DNA of 8,846 bases from Phyllobacteriaceae bacterium UBA1059 (GCA_002316345.1 DCDI01000195.1:1-8846); one strand, 5' to 3'; counted from the stretch's first letter, positions 1 to 6,919 are shown. Notes: generated by a model not told the origin, from the sequence alone. Made by a program: numbers and translations.

Positions 1-2164
1 ATCGGCTGTCGTTGATGCGCGCGGACGCCTCACCGAGTGCAGCCTGCCGTGCTGCAAGATCGCCGGCGGCACGCTCGGCTCGCAGCAACGCGTCGCGTGC
101 GTCAGCATTTTCCTGCTGCAAATGCCGCAAGGTGTCACGCGCCGATCGCTCGGCATCCACTGCCTGTTTCAAGCTGGCTTCGGCAGCCTGTGCGCTTTGC
201 TCGGTTTCAACATGAGTCGAGCGCGCTTGCTGAAGCTCGGCGTCGAGTTCGCCAAGCCGGTTCTTTTGCGCAAGGCGTTGCGCGGCGGCTGTCGGCGCGT
301 CGGCGCTGGCGCGGTAGCCGTCCCAACGCCACAAAGCGCCGTCTGATGTCACCAACCTTTGGCCCGGCGCCAATTCACCATGCCTGCGCGCGCCTTCTTC
401 CGCTGTCACCAACCCGATCTGCGCCAGCCGACGTGCCATCTGACGGGGCGCTTTGACGTGCTGCGCCAAGGGTACGATCCCTATCGGCAGAGTCGGATCA
501 TCCAGCCGGAACGGCGCGTCACCCCAGAAGGCGGGCGCGTGATGATCAACGGGCAGATCGAGATCGTCGCCCAAGGCTGCACCAAGTGCTGCCTCATAGC
601 CGCGCTCAACTTCGATCTGGTCGAGCACGGGCGGAAAGTCCTGGTTGAGCCCCGCATTCAGCACCTTGGCCAGCGTCCGTGCTTCCGTTTCGATGCGGGC
701 AAGTGCGGCCTTGGCATCGACGAGCGGCGCGCGCGCTGCACTTTCCTCCTGCCGCGCTGCAACAACGGCAAATTCAGTCTGCGTAAACGCGCTTTCAGCC
801 TGCTTTATCTGTGCCTCGGCAGCAGCAAGGGCGCGCTTTGCTTCGTCAACGTCCGGTGCTGCCGTCAATCTGGCGTTCAGCGCCTCCGCATCGCGCTGAA
901 TGTCAGCTGCTTGGGCATTTAGCCGCTGCAAACGCTCTAGGGCCGTCCGAAGAGCGCGATCGAGTTCCGACCTTTGCGCGGCCGCTTCCGCCCGGCGCGT
1001 CGTGGCCTGGCCCAGCGCTGTTTCGGCTGCCGCTAAAGCAGCGCTTCCCTGCTCAAGCGCCTCGTGGCTTTGTTTTTCGCGAAGATCCGCACCGTCATGA
1101 TCGGCCCGAAGGGCGACCTCCTCCTCATCCAGACGGGCGAGATTGGCGGTGTTCTCGGCGCCAAGCTGTTCTTCGCGCGCGACGTCTCCGACCAATTGTT
1201 CGAGACGCCGCGCCAGCTCCGCCTCGCGCTCACGCAGGCGCTTGGCCTCATCTTCAACCTGCGCCTTTGCAAGCTCCAGCCGCTGAACGGCGGCCAGTGC
1301 TGCCGCCGCCGCATCGCGCAATGCGGGCAGATGATGCGCGCCGATGCCCTGTTGCTTTGCGGCTTTCATCTGCGCGGGGGCACGCTCGGCCACAACCATC
1401 GTCGCCTGATGCAGCACGGTTTGTGCCTGCGCGGCCTGTCCCTTAGCCTGCGTCCAGCGCAGATGCAGCAAGGTGGCTTCGGCCTTGCGGATGTCGGCCG
1501 ACAGGTTCTTGAAGCGCTGCGCCTGGCGTGCCTGCCGTTTCAGGTTCTCGATCTGCGTGCCGAGCTCGCCCACCACATCATCAAGACGCTCGAGGTTCTG
1601 CTCGGCCGCGCGCAGCCGCAGTTCAGCCTCATGGCGGCGCGTATGCAGGCCGGAGATGCCGGCGGCTTCCTCCAGCAGCGCACGGCGAGCCTGTGGCTTC
1701 GCCTGGATCAGTTCACCGATGCGCCCCTGCCCCACCATGGACGGCGAACGAGCGCCAGTGGACTGGTCGGCAAACAGGAGCTGCACATCCTTAGCGCGCG
1801 CTTCCTTGCCGTTGATGCGATAGATCGAGCCGGCCGCGCGCTCGATGCGGCGCGACACCTGCAACTCGTCGTCGTTGTTGAAAGATGGCGGCGCGGAGCG
1901 ATCGGAATTGTCGAGGAAGAGCGTGACTTCGGCGGCATTGCGCGCGGGGCGTGTTGCCGAGCCGGAAAAGATCACGTCGTCCATGCCGGACGCGCGCATG
2001 TTCTTGTAGGAGCTTTCGCCCATCACCCAGCGCAGCGCTTCGACAAGATTGGACTTGCCGCAGCCATTGGGCCCGACCACGCCGGTCAGGCCGCGCTCGA
2101 TCACGAACTCGGCCGGTTCCACGAAGGACTTGAAGCCAAGAAGGCGAAGACGGGAAAAGCGCAT
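1..2164 (-). CDS. smc: Chromosome segregation ATPase SMC, N-terminal 721 residues (3' end outside window)
   Basis: SMC dimers, with ScpA/ScpB, form an ATP-driven ring that compacts DNA and aligns and separates replicated chromosomes. The reading frame is open from the ATG at 2164-2162 to the window edge; I checked the whole frame and found no stop. The N-terminus is typical (MRFSRLRLLGFKSFVEPAEF), with Walker A GPNGCGKSN at residues 31-39 and a Q-loop/lever region soon after. Charged Ala/Glu/Arg/Leu-rich coiled coil follows. The globular hinge lies at about residues 500-615, from a segment ending LDQIEVERGYEAALGAAL to LVTSDGALWRWDGY near residue 603. The returning coiled coil then runs to residue 721. 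Bacterial SMCs are about 1150 residues, so the C-terminal ATPase half with the signature motif and Walker B is missing here. It lies 54 nt after the DsbA-like gene on the same strand and is probably co-transcribed. A purine-rich GGAAAAGAG precedes the start. Identity is secure. Confidence 0.97.
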   Translation of the reverse strand, partial: MRFSRLRLLGFKSFVEPAEFVIERGLTGVVGPNGCGKSNLVEALRWVMGESSYKNMRASGMDDVIFSGSATRPARNAAEVTLFLDNSDRSAPPSFNNDDELQVSRRIERAAGSIYRINGKEARAKDVQLLFADQSTGARSPSMVGQGRIGELIQAKPQARRALLEEAAGISGLHTRRHEAELRLRAAEQNLERLDDVVGELGTQIENLKRQARQAQRFKNLSADIRKAEATLLHLRWTQAKGQAAQAQTVLHQATMVVAERAPAQMKAAKQQGIGAHHLPALRDAAAAALAAVQRLELAKAQVEDEAKRLREREAELARRLEQLVGDVAREEQLGAENTANLARLDEEEVALRADHDGADLREKQSHEALEQGSAALAAAETALGQATTRRAEAAAQRSELDRALRTALERLQRLNAQAADIQRDAEALNARLTAAPDVDEAKRALAAAEAQIKQAESAFTQTEFAVVAARQEESAARAPLVDAKAALARIETEARTLAKVLNAGLNQDFPPVLDQIEVERGYEAALGAALGDDLDLPVDHHAPAFWGDAPFRLDDPTLPIGIVPLAQHVKAPRQMARRLAQIGLVTAEEGARRHGELAPGQRLVTSDGALWRWDGYRASADAPTAAAQRLAQKNRLGELDAELQQARSTHVETEQSAQAAEASLKQAVDAERSARDTLRHLQQENADARDALLRAERAAGDLAARQAALGEASARINDSR

Positions 2165-2218
2165 CAGCTCTTTTCCAATAGCCAAGCGGACGCGGACAGG
2201 CCGCGCCCGAAGACCGGC

Positions 2219-2911
2219 TTAAAGCAGGCCGTCGATAACCGCCGACATCTCGTCAACCGAGAGCGCGCCGGAATATTTCTTGCCGTTGATAAAGAAGGTC
2301 GGGGTGGCATCGACGCCAAATTCCTGGGAGCCGCGGGTCCGGACAGCCCTGATATCGTCGAGCAGCTTCTGGTCGGTCAAGCAGGCCTCGAAGCTTTCCT
2401 GTGTAAAGCCGGCAAGCTTGGAGATCTGCAACAGGGCTGCCTTGGCGTCCTGAACCGGCGCCCACTGCTCCTGCTGCTTGAACAACACGTCCACCATGGC
2501 GAAGTAGTTGTCGCCGGCACAACGAGCCAGCATGAAGCCGGCTTCGGCGCGCGGATCGAACGGGAATTCGCGCATGATCAACCGAGCCTTGCCCGTGTCG
2601 ATGTACTTTTCCTTGATGGTCGGCAGCGTGGCGACATCGAAATGCGCGCAGTGGCTGCAGGTCATCGATGCATATTCGACGATTGTGACCGGCGCGTCAT
2701 CCTTGCCGAGCACCTTCTCCGGCAGCGAACCGGCCTGCAGCAGCTTCGCCATATCGACGTTGCCGGTTGCAGCCGGGGCTGCGCCGGAAGCGCCGCCAGC
2801 AGGCGTTTGGGCGTTGGCTACACCGCTTTCGCCAAAGGACGCCAAAGCGAGCGCGGCAGGAACGACTGACATCGAACCCAGCAGGGAGCGGCGTGTAAGC
2901 GAGGGCGTCAT
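2219..2911 (-). CDS. Exported DsbA-family thiol:disulfide oxidoreductase
   Basis: Thioredoxin-fold protein expected to make or rearrange disulfides in periplasmic proteins. From the chosen ATG (2911) it has 230 residues. The N-terminus has a twin-arginine-like stretch (LTRRSLLG, residues 5-12), a hydrophobic Ala/Leu segment and a probable cleavage site after ANA at 34. A low-complexity Ala/Gly/Pro linker (36-50) leads to the DsbA domain. The redox site is C-S-H-C at 85-88, and the cis-proline loop is ATPTFFINGK near the C-terminus. The frame stays open upstream to a Met codon at 3067, with further Met codons at 2950 and 2932. I prefer 2911 because AGGTGA sits 8 nt before it and the signal peptide then starts correctly; the longer forms would bury the signal and the longest would overlap the DUF721 gene. 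The partner reductase/oxidase and the Sec or Tat route are not visible. DsbA-like is secure; DsbA versus isomerase role is inference. Confidence 0.92.
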   Translation of the reverse strand: MTPSLTRRSLLGSMSVVPAALALASFGESGVANAQTPAGGASGAAPAATGNVDMAKLLQAGSLPEKVLGKDDAPVTIVEYASMTCSHCAHFDVATLPTIKEKYIDTGKARLIMREFPFDPRAEAGFMLARCAGDNYFAMVDVLFKQQEQWAPVQDAKAALLQISKLAGFTQESFEACLTDQKLLDDIRAVRTRGSQEFGVDATPTFFINGKKYSGALSVDEMSAVIDGLL

Positions 2912-3050
2912 GATCGGGATCACCTGTGACATGGATCTGGTAGTGGGCATTTCGTAGTCGCCGCACCTTGATGCGGCAAATACGTCATTCCTGTCGTTAA
3001 ACCAATTAAGTGCATGAGACAAAACATTCACGAATGCGCGAAAAATATGG
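2912..3050 (-). promoter_or_regulatory. Intergenic leader between the DUF721 gene and the DsbA-like gene
   Basis: With the short start, 139 nt separate the two leftward genes. The stretch 2978-3050 is clearly more AT-rich than its surroundings, including TTAATTGGTTTAAC (minus strand, 3009-2996), so it may hold an internal promoter for the DsbA-like gene and smc. No -35/-10 pair matches well enough to call. A 6-bp hairpin (GCCGCA / TGCGGC, 2960-2965 with 2972-2977, 6-nt loop) has no T-run and is not an intrinsic terminator. Confidence 0.3.
2920..2925 (-). promoter_or_regulatory. Ribosome binding site deciding the DsbA-like start
   Basis: On the minus strand AGGTGA lies 8 nt before the ATG at 2911. 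The competing Met codon at 2932 has no comparable site. The one at 2950 has only AAGGTG about 13 nt away and partly inside a small hairpin. This supports the shorter, 230-residue protein. Confidence 0.6.
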
Positions 3051-3548
3051 TCACTTGCGGCGGCCAATCACCGCACGGCCCAAAGCCTCCAGTGATTTTC
3101 GCAAGCCTTCGTCCTCGATAACGCTGACGCGACCCGCCAGCTTCTCGCTTTCGCCCGACGTCAAAGGCCGTAGTTCCGGCTTCGGCTTGGCATGCGGATG
3201 CAGGATCGGTTTTTGCACGATCTTAATGCGGCCGATCGCGGGAAAGCCGAGATAGCCGTTGATGCGGCCGATGATTTCCGTGGCTTCATGCTGGATGCGC
3301 ATGGCGGCCAGGCCTTCGCAGGCGATGATGAGGGTGGCCGGCTGATACGGATCGTCCTCATGCGCGCGACGCGGCCACTGGATCTTCTCAGGACGCGAAG
3401 TGGACGCGACCTTCGGCCCGACGATTTCTTCCCAGGATTGCACGAGACCGACCGAGATGCCGGCGCGCCGTTTCAGCACCGGATCAAGGATCGCGGTGGA
3501 AAGATCGCTGACGGGCTGGGCGTTGTAGGAGCGACGTTTCTCTGCCAT
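3051..3548 (-). CDS. DUF721 (DciA-family) protein
   Basis: 165 residues. The central part, about residues 15-115, has the pattern of the DUF721 family: an early helix with VLKRRAGISVGLVQSWEEIV, a VGPKVA turn, then LIIACEGLAAMRIQHEATEI and INGYLG...I.RIKIVQ. A Pro/Lys-rich linker follows, then a helical tail (IEDEGLRKSLEALGRAVIGR). DUF721 proteins of the DciA type load or assist the replicative helicase DnaB in bacteria that lack DnaC/DnaI loaders, as shown for Pseudomonas and Vibrio. Whether this alphaproteobacterial member does the same is inference, so no symbol is given. It is head-to-head with mutY across only 29 nt and heads the leftward block with the DsbA-like gene and smc. No clear Shine-Dalgarno precedes the ATG at 3548, so it may be translated from a leaderless or very short-leader mRNA. 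Confidence 0.85.
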   Translation of the reverse strand: MAEKRRSYNAQPVSDLSTAILDPVLKRRAGISVGLVQSWEEIVGPKVASTSRPEKIQWPRRAHEDDPYQPATLIIACEGLAAMRIQHEATEIIGRINGYLGFPAIGRIKIVQKPILHPHAKPKPELRPLTSGESEKLAGRVSVIEDEGLRKSLEALGRAVIGRRK

Positions 3549-3577
3549 GGGATGGGTTTACCGCTTCGCCACGCTGG

Positions 3578-4693
3578 ATGGTAGCCGTCCTCCGCCGCAT
3601 GACATCTCTTTCGACAGATCTGCCTCTCTTACCGCCGAAGGCCGAGCGTCTGCTCGCCTGGTATGATCGCCATCACCGTGTGCTGCCGTGGCGCATTTCG
3701 CCAGCGGAAGCTGCGCGCGGTATGCAGGCCGATCCCTATCGGATCTGGTTGTCCGAGGTGATGCTGCAGCAAACCACGGTTGAAGCGGTGAAGAAGTATT
3801 TCCTGGCCTTCACTGAGCGCTGGCCGGATATACTCGCGATGGCCGCCGCGAGCGAAGACGACATTCTTCGCGCTTGGGCCGGCCTCGGCTATTACTCGCG
3901 GGCTCGCAACCTCAAGAAGTGCGCCGATGTCGTGGCGCAGCAGTTCGACGGCCGCTTTCCCGATACGGAAGAAGGCCTACGCGCCCTGCCCGGCATCGGC
4001 GCTTATACCGCTGCCGCGATCGCGGCCATCGCCTTTAACCGTCCGGCCGTGGTGATCGACGGCAATATCGAGCGCGTGGTGACGCGGCTTTACCGCATCG
4101 ATACGCCGCTACCGCAGGCTAAGTCAGACATCCGGGTCGAGCTTGCCGAGCTTGTGCCTGCCGATCGTCCGGGGGACTTCGCACAGGCTCTGATGGATCT
4201 CGGCTCTTCCATCTGCACGCCGCGCCGGCCCACCTGCATCTTGTGCCCGTTCAAGGATGATTGTCAGGCGCTTGCGCTGGACGAACCCGAACGCTTTCCC
4301 GTCAAGAAGCCTAAAGCGGAGCGCCCGGTGCGGCACGGTGCAGCCTTCGTTGCGCTGCGCGCTGATGGTGCGATCCTGCTGCGCAAACGGCCGAACAAAG
4401 GGCTGCTCGGCGGCATGGCGGAGGTGCCGGGCAGTGCCTGGGATGCCACTGGCGGGTTCGGCCCTAATGACGCGCCGTTTGCCACGGATTGGCAGCCAGC
4501 CGGCACGATCACTCACATCTTCACGCATTTCGCTTTGATGCTGGATGTCTACCGCGGGCAATTTGAGGGTCCCGCGCCTTCCGGCATGTGGTGGTCCGCA
4601 CCTAGCGGCATCACCAGCGAGGCCTTGCCGACGGTGATGAAAAAGGCCATCGAAGCTGCCGTTCCCAACGCCTTCAAGCCCCAAGCGAGATGA
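3578..4693 (+). CDS. mutY: A/G-specific adenine DNA glycosylase MutY
   Basis: MutY excises adenine mispaired with 8-oxoguanine, the last barrier against G:C to T:A changes after oxidative damage. Numbered from the ATG at 3578 (371 residues), the catalytic Glu is E60 in WLSEVMLQQTT. The helix-hairpin-helix LPGIGAYTA is at 137-145, and the catalytic Asp is D161 in VIDGNIERV. The 4Fe-4S cysteines are C213, C220, C223 and C229 (C-x6-C-x2-C-x5-C). The C-terminal NUDIX-like domain that reads 8-oxoG covers roughly 250-360, with LLRKRPNKGLLGGMAEVPG and the FTH loop at 315-317. All key residues are present. The start is uncertain: ATG at 3599 would give 364 residues and removes an atypical MVAVLRR leader; neither candidate has a Shine-Dalgarno. 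The stop is 4 nt before the next gene, so the two are very likely co-transcribed. Confidence 0.96.
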   Translation: MVAVLRRMTSLSTDLPLLPPKAERLLAWYDRHHRVLPWRISPAEAARGMQADPYRIWLSEVMLQQTTVEAVKKYFLAFTERWPDILAMAAASEDDILRAWAGLGYYSRARNLKKCADVVAQQFDGRFPDTEEGLRALPGIGAYTAAAIAAIAFNRPAVVIDGNIERVVTRLYRIDTPLPQAKSDIRVELAELVPADRPGDFAQALMDLGSSICTPRRPTCILCPFKDDCQALALDEPERFPVKKPKAERPVRHGAAFVALRADGAILLRKRPNKGLLGGMAEVPGSAWDATGGFGPNDAPFATDWQPAGTITHIFTHFALMLDVYRGQFEGPAPSGMWWSAPSGITSEALPTVMKKAIEAAVPNAFKPQAR

Positions 4694-4697
4694 GGAT

Positions 4698-5309
4698 ATG
4701 GCAGAGATCAAGCACATCGTTTTCGACATCGGCAAGGTGCTGATCCATTACGATCCGAATATCCCCTTTTCCCGCCTGATCCCGGATGAAGAAGAGCGTC
4801 GTTTGTTCTTCGAAACCGTCTGCACAAACGATTGGAACCTGGAGCAAGACCGCGGCCGCTCCTGGGAAGACGCCGAAGCGCTGCTGATTGCCGAGCATCC
4901 GAGCCAGGAAAGCATGATCCGGGCCTTCCGCAAGCACTGGCACGAAATGGTCAGTCACCATTACGAAGACAGCGTCATTCTCCTGCGCCGCCTGATTGCC
5001 GCCGGCTATGACGTCACCATGCTGACCAACTTCAACTCCGACACCTTCGCGCAGGCCCGCACGATCTTCCCGTTCCTCAACGAAACGCGCGGCGTGACCG
5101 TGTCGGGAGACGTCGCGCTGATCAAGCCTGATAAAGCGATCTACGACCGCCACGCCGCCGACTTCGAGCTCGATCCGGCCTCGACGGTGTTCATCGACGA
5201 CAGACTGAAAAACGTCGAAGGCGCCAAAGCTGCCGGCTGGCAGGCAATCCATTTCACGAGCGCCGAGCAGTTGGAGAGGGGCCTGCGAGGGCTTGGGGTG
5301 GAGTTCTAA
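4698..5309 (+). CDS. HAD-superfamily hydrolase, subfamily IA (YihX-like)
   Basis: 203-residue Rossmann-like HAD phosphatase with a small helical cap. Motif I is VFDIGKVLI with nucleophile D10; the usual second Asp is G12, as in YihX-type members (FDLGNV), which are active as sugar-phosphate phosphatases. The cap segment has the family pattern WNLEQDRGRSW at 46-56. Motif II is T110-N111 in MLTNFN, motif III is K143 in IKPDK, and motif IV is D167-D168 in VFIDDRLKN. The catalytic set is therefore complete for this branch. The substrate cannot be read from sequence; YihX itself acts on glucose-1-phosphate. The ATG lies 4 nt after the mutY stop, with GAGA/GAGG purines overlapping the end of mutY, suggesting translational coupling. 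Association with mutY is probably organisational, though a nucleotide-related phosphatase role cannot be excluded. Confidence 0.9.
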   Translation: MAEIKHIVFDIGKVLIHYDPNIPFSRLIPDEEERRLFFETVCTNDWNLEQDRGRSWEDAEALLIAEHPSQESMIRAFRKHWHEMVSHHYEDSVILLRRLIAAGYDVTMLTNFNSDTFAQARTIFPFLNETRGVTVSGDVALIKPDKAIYDRHAADFELDPASTVFIDDRLKNVEGAKAAGWQAIHFTSAEQLERGLRGLGVEF

Positions 5310-5376
5310 AAGCTGAACTCTGATTGCCGAAGTTGATTTTTCCGGCTGCTGCAGCTAGGTTTCTGGAGTGAGGAGC

Positions 5377-5404
5377 CGAGCTTTTGCCCGACCCCTCGTT
5401 TTCT
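5377..5404 (+). terminator. Possible weak terminator of the mutY-HAD transcript
   Basis: CGAG (5377-5380) can pair with CTCG (5395-5398) across a 14-nt loop, followed at once by TTTTCT (5399-5404). The T-tract is the best in this gap on the plus strand, but four base pairs with a large loop is a poor intrinsic terminator. Rho-dependent ending or the stronger hairpins downstream are equally likely. Confidence 0.25.
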
Positions 5405-5409
5405 AGAAC

Positions 5410-5596
5410 GTGAATTGGACCCGGAACGTTACTTGCCAGCTCGTCCGGGTCCGTTTCACTTCCAGAGTGATGCGCATCGGTCGAAACCGCATCGCATGCA
5501 CCTCCAGTTCGAGAGCAAAGCCCTTGCCTGGGCCGGAGTAGCTTATCCTCTCCGGTGCGCCGGCTGGCTCGGCGCGCCTGCTTTTGCTCTCAGAAC
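5410..5596. ncRNA. Densely structured intergenic element (candidate ncRNA, structured 3' UTR or palindromic repeat)
   Basis: Three self-complementary blocks lie end to end. Block A: GTGAATTGGACCCGGA (5410-5425) pairs with TCCGGGTCCGTTTCAC (5444-5459), 14 Watson-Crick pairs, one G-T and one T-T, around an 18-nt loop. Block B: GTG-ATGCG (5467-5474) with CGCAT-g-CAC (5493-5501), a 3x3 internal loop, then CGGT/ACCG closing a 4-nt loop (5482-5485), which reads TTCG on the minus strand. Block C: GTTC-GAGAGCAAA-GC (5507-5521) pairs with GC-t-TTTGCTCTC-a-GAAC (5580-5596), 15 pairs with two single-base bulges; it encloses hairpins CCGGAG/CTCCGG (5533-5538, 5550-5555) and GCGCCG/CGGCGC (5557-5562, 5570-5575). 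Strand is undecided. On the minus strand it begins 16 nt after the ccrM stop. No good T-run follows on either strand and no strong promoter is visible. I do not recognise a named RNA family. Confidence 0.45.
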
Positions 5597-5612
5597 CTGT
5601 TGAAGGTGGGCC

Positions 5613-6764
5613 TTACGCCCCGGCGCGCTCGATGCCGACACGCGCCACGCGACGGAGTTCGTCGATTGGCGTGAGGCCGCCGGCGCGCTCGTAGTGCCAG
5701 AAGGTCCAGCCGTTGCAGGCTTCGGCTTCCTGCACCTGGGCGCCGACCTTGTGGATCGAACCGGCCAGTGTTCCGCATGACAGCGTGCCATCAGCGCGAA
5801 CAACGGCCGTGTAGCGGCGCTTGGCGTCGTAGAGCTTGGTGCCGGCTTTCATCAGGCCTGCATCGATCAGGCTGACGAAGGCGATGCGCGGTTCGGAGCG
5901 CTTGCTCACGAGCAGTTCCAGTGCCTGGCGCTCAAGCGTCTTCACATCGGCAATGCGTTCCTGCGCGGCATCGATATAGGCCTGCTCGCGCTCGATGCCG
6001 ACATAATGGCGGCCGAGACGCTTGGCGACGGCGCCCGTGGTTCCCGAACCGAAGAACGGGTCGAGCACGACATCGCCCGGCTTTGTGGACGACAGCATGA
6101 CGCGTGCCAGCAAGGCTTCCGGCTTCTGTGTCGGATGGATCTTGACGCCCTTCTCGTCCTTCAGGCGCTCATTGCCGGTGCAGATCGGGAACAGCCAGTC
6201 GGAGCGCATCTGCACGTCGTCATTGGCGGCCTTCATGGATTCGTAGTTGAAGGTATAGCCCTTGGCACTGCGGTCGCGGCTGGCCCAGATCATGGTTTCA
6301 TGCGCGTTCTGGAACCGGCGGCCGCGGAAGTTCGGCATCGGGTTGGTTTTGCGCCACACGACGTCGTTGAGGATCCAGAAGCCGAGATCCTGCATGATTG
6401 CGCCGACGCGAAAGATGTTGTGATAGGAGCCGATCACCCAGATCGTGCCGGTTGGCTTCAGCACGCGGCGCGCGGCGAGGAGCCAGGCGCGGGTGAAGGC
6501 GTCATAGGCCTGGAAGCTTTCGAACTGGTCCCAATCATCATCGACCGCATCGACCTTGGACTGGTCCGGACGGTGCAGCGCACCTTCGAGCTGTAGATTA
6601 TAGGGCGGATCGGCGAAGATCGCGTCGACGGAATGGTCCGGCAGGCGGTTCATGGCCGCCACGCAATCGCCTTTCAGGATCGTATCCAGCCAGGCCGGAG
6701 CGGGCTGGCCCTTGTAGAGGGGTGCGAGCGAAGTCTGATCGTCAACGAGACGCAAGGCGGTCAT
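5613..6764 (-). CDS. ccrM: Cell-cycle DNA adenine-N6 methyltransferase CcrM (GANTC)
   Basis: Transfers methyl from S-adenosylmethionine to the adenine of GANTC; in alphaproteobacteria it acts late in the cell cycle and times transcription through hemimethylation. From the ATG at 6764 it has 383 residues. The catalytic DPPY is at 52-55 (FADPPYNLQL), followed by the target-recognition region (WRKTNPMPNFRGRRFQNAHE), HPTQKPEALL at about 210-219, and the AdoMet-binding DPFFGSGTTG near 235. DPPY before FGSGT is the beta-class order. The C-terminal extension of about 100 residues (SLIDAGLMKAGTKLYDAKRR to GWTFWHYE) is the part that separates CcrM from restriction-system methylases and is needed for DNA recognition. 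No restriction gene is nearby. A GTG three codons upstream (6773) is an alternative start; neither has a clear Shine-Dalgarno. It is divergent from the next HAD gene, and a possible CtrA half-site lies upstream. Confidence 0.96.
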   Translation of the reverse strand: MTALRLVDDQTSLAPLYKGQPAPAWLDTILKGDCVAAMNRLPDHSVDAIFADPPYNLQLEGALHRPDQSKVDAVDDDWDQFESFQAYDAFTRAWLLAARRVLKPTGTIWVIGSYHNIFRVGAIMQDLGFWILNDVVWRKTNPMPNFRGRRFQNAHETMIWASRDRSAKGYTFNYESMKAANDDVQMRSDWLFPICTGNERLKDEKGVKIHPTQKPEALLARVMLSSTKPGDVVLDPFFGSGTTGAVAKRLGRHYVGIEREQAYIDAAQERIADVKTLERQALELLVSKRSEPRIAFVSLIDAGLMKAGTKLYDAKRRYTAVVRADGTLSCGTLAGSIHKVGAQVQEAEACNGWTFWHYERAGGLTPIDELRRVARVGIERAGA

Positions 6765-6809
6765 GGCGGGCACTCGAACAAACGCGTTACAGGGCTTTTA
6801 CTGACCGTT

Positions 6810-6817
6810 ATGGTTAC
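6810..6817 (-). promoter_or_regulatory. Possible CtrA half-site upstream of ccrM
   Basis: The minus strand reads GTAACCAT, one base from the TTAACCAT half-site of the alphaproteobacterial cell-cycle regulator CtrA, about 45 nt before the ccrM ATG. ccrM is a known CtrA target in several relatives. The second TTAA of the full site (TTAA-N7-TTAA) is absent and no GANTC lies in the 161-nt gap 6765-6925, so the call rests on one motif and on context. The rest of the gap shows no promoter I would name. Confidence 0.35.
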
Positions 6818-6915
6818 CGAACGGCGTAAAAATTTGATGAACCTATCGCGCTATTTGCGTCTGCGTGCCCCTTGCGATAGACCCCGCCCCTTCCCGACCG
6901 TGTCCGATTGTCCTT

Positions 6916-6919
6916 GGAG
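6916..6919 (+). promoter_or_regulatory. Ribosome binding site deciding the start of the second HAD gene
   Basis: GGAG lies 6 nt before the ATG at 6926, ideal spacing. The frame is open further left to a TTG at 6908, but starting there would place the GGAG inside the coding region and add six residues before the HAD core. The ATG is preferred. Confidence 0.65.

Larger units (their letters stand above)
5310..5612. other. Convergent intergenic region, no gene
   Basis: 303 nt separate the tail-to-tail HAD gene and ccrM. The only open frame inside (62 codons, rightward from TTG/ATG-like codons near 5415) resembles nothing and crosses the hairpins, so I do not call it. The left third, 5310-5409, has a weak terminator-like hairpin; the rest, 5410-5596, is almost continuously self-complementary and listed separately. 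Confidence 0.8.

Noticed and set aside
359..922. A 187-codon plus-strand frame
   Set aside because: Same antisense-register shadow over the SMC hinge and coiled coil.
1064..2869. A 601-codon open frame on the plus strand
   Set aside because: It is antisense to smc and the DsbA-like gene, whose frames are in register. Its first codon bases are complements of GC-rich third positions, which suppresses stops. The minus-strand protein has clear SMC and DsbA motifs and this one has none.
2996..3009. TTAA-N5-TTAA as a CtrA box upstream of the DsbA-like gene
   Set aside because: The CtrA spacer is 7 nt, not 5, and AT-rich promoter DNA gives TTAA pairs by chance.
4124..4735. 203-codon minus-strand frame opposite mutY
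   Set aside because: Shadow of mutY, which has every catalytic and iron-sulphur residue.
4698..5309. HAD protein as an inactive enzyme because motif I has G12 instead of Asp
   Set aside because: YihX-type active phosphatases share the DxG form, and motifs II, III and IV are intact here.
5415..5603. 62-codon frame in the convergent gap
   Set aside because: No family resemblance, no ribosome binding site, and it runs through the inverted repeats.
5613..6764. ccrM as part of a restriction-modification system
   Set aside because: No endonuclease gene is nearby, and the C-terminal extension and Rhizobiales-like sequence match the solitary cell-cycle enzyme.
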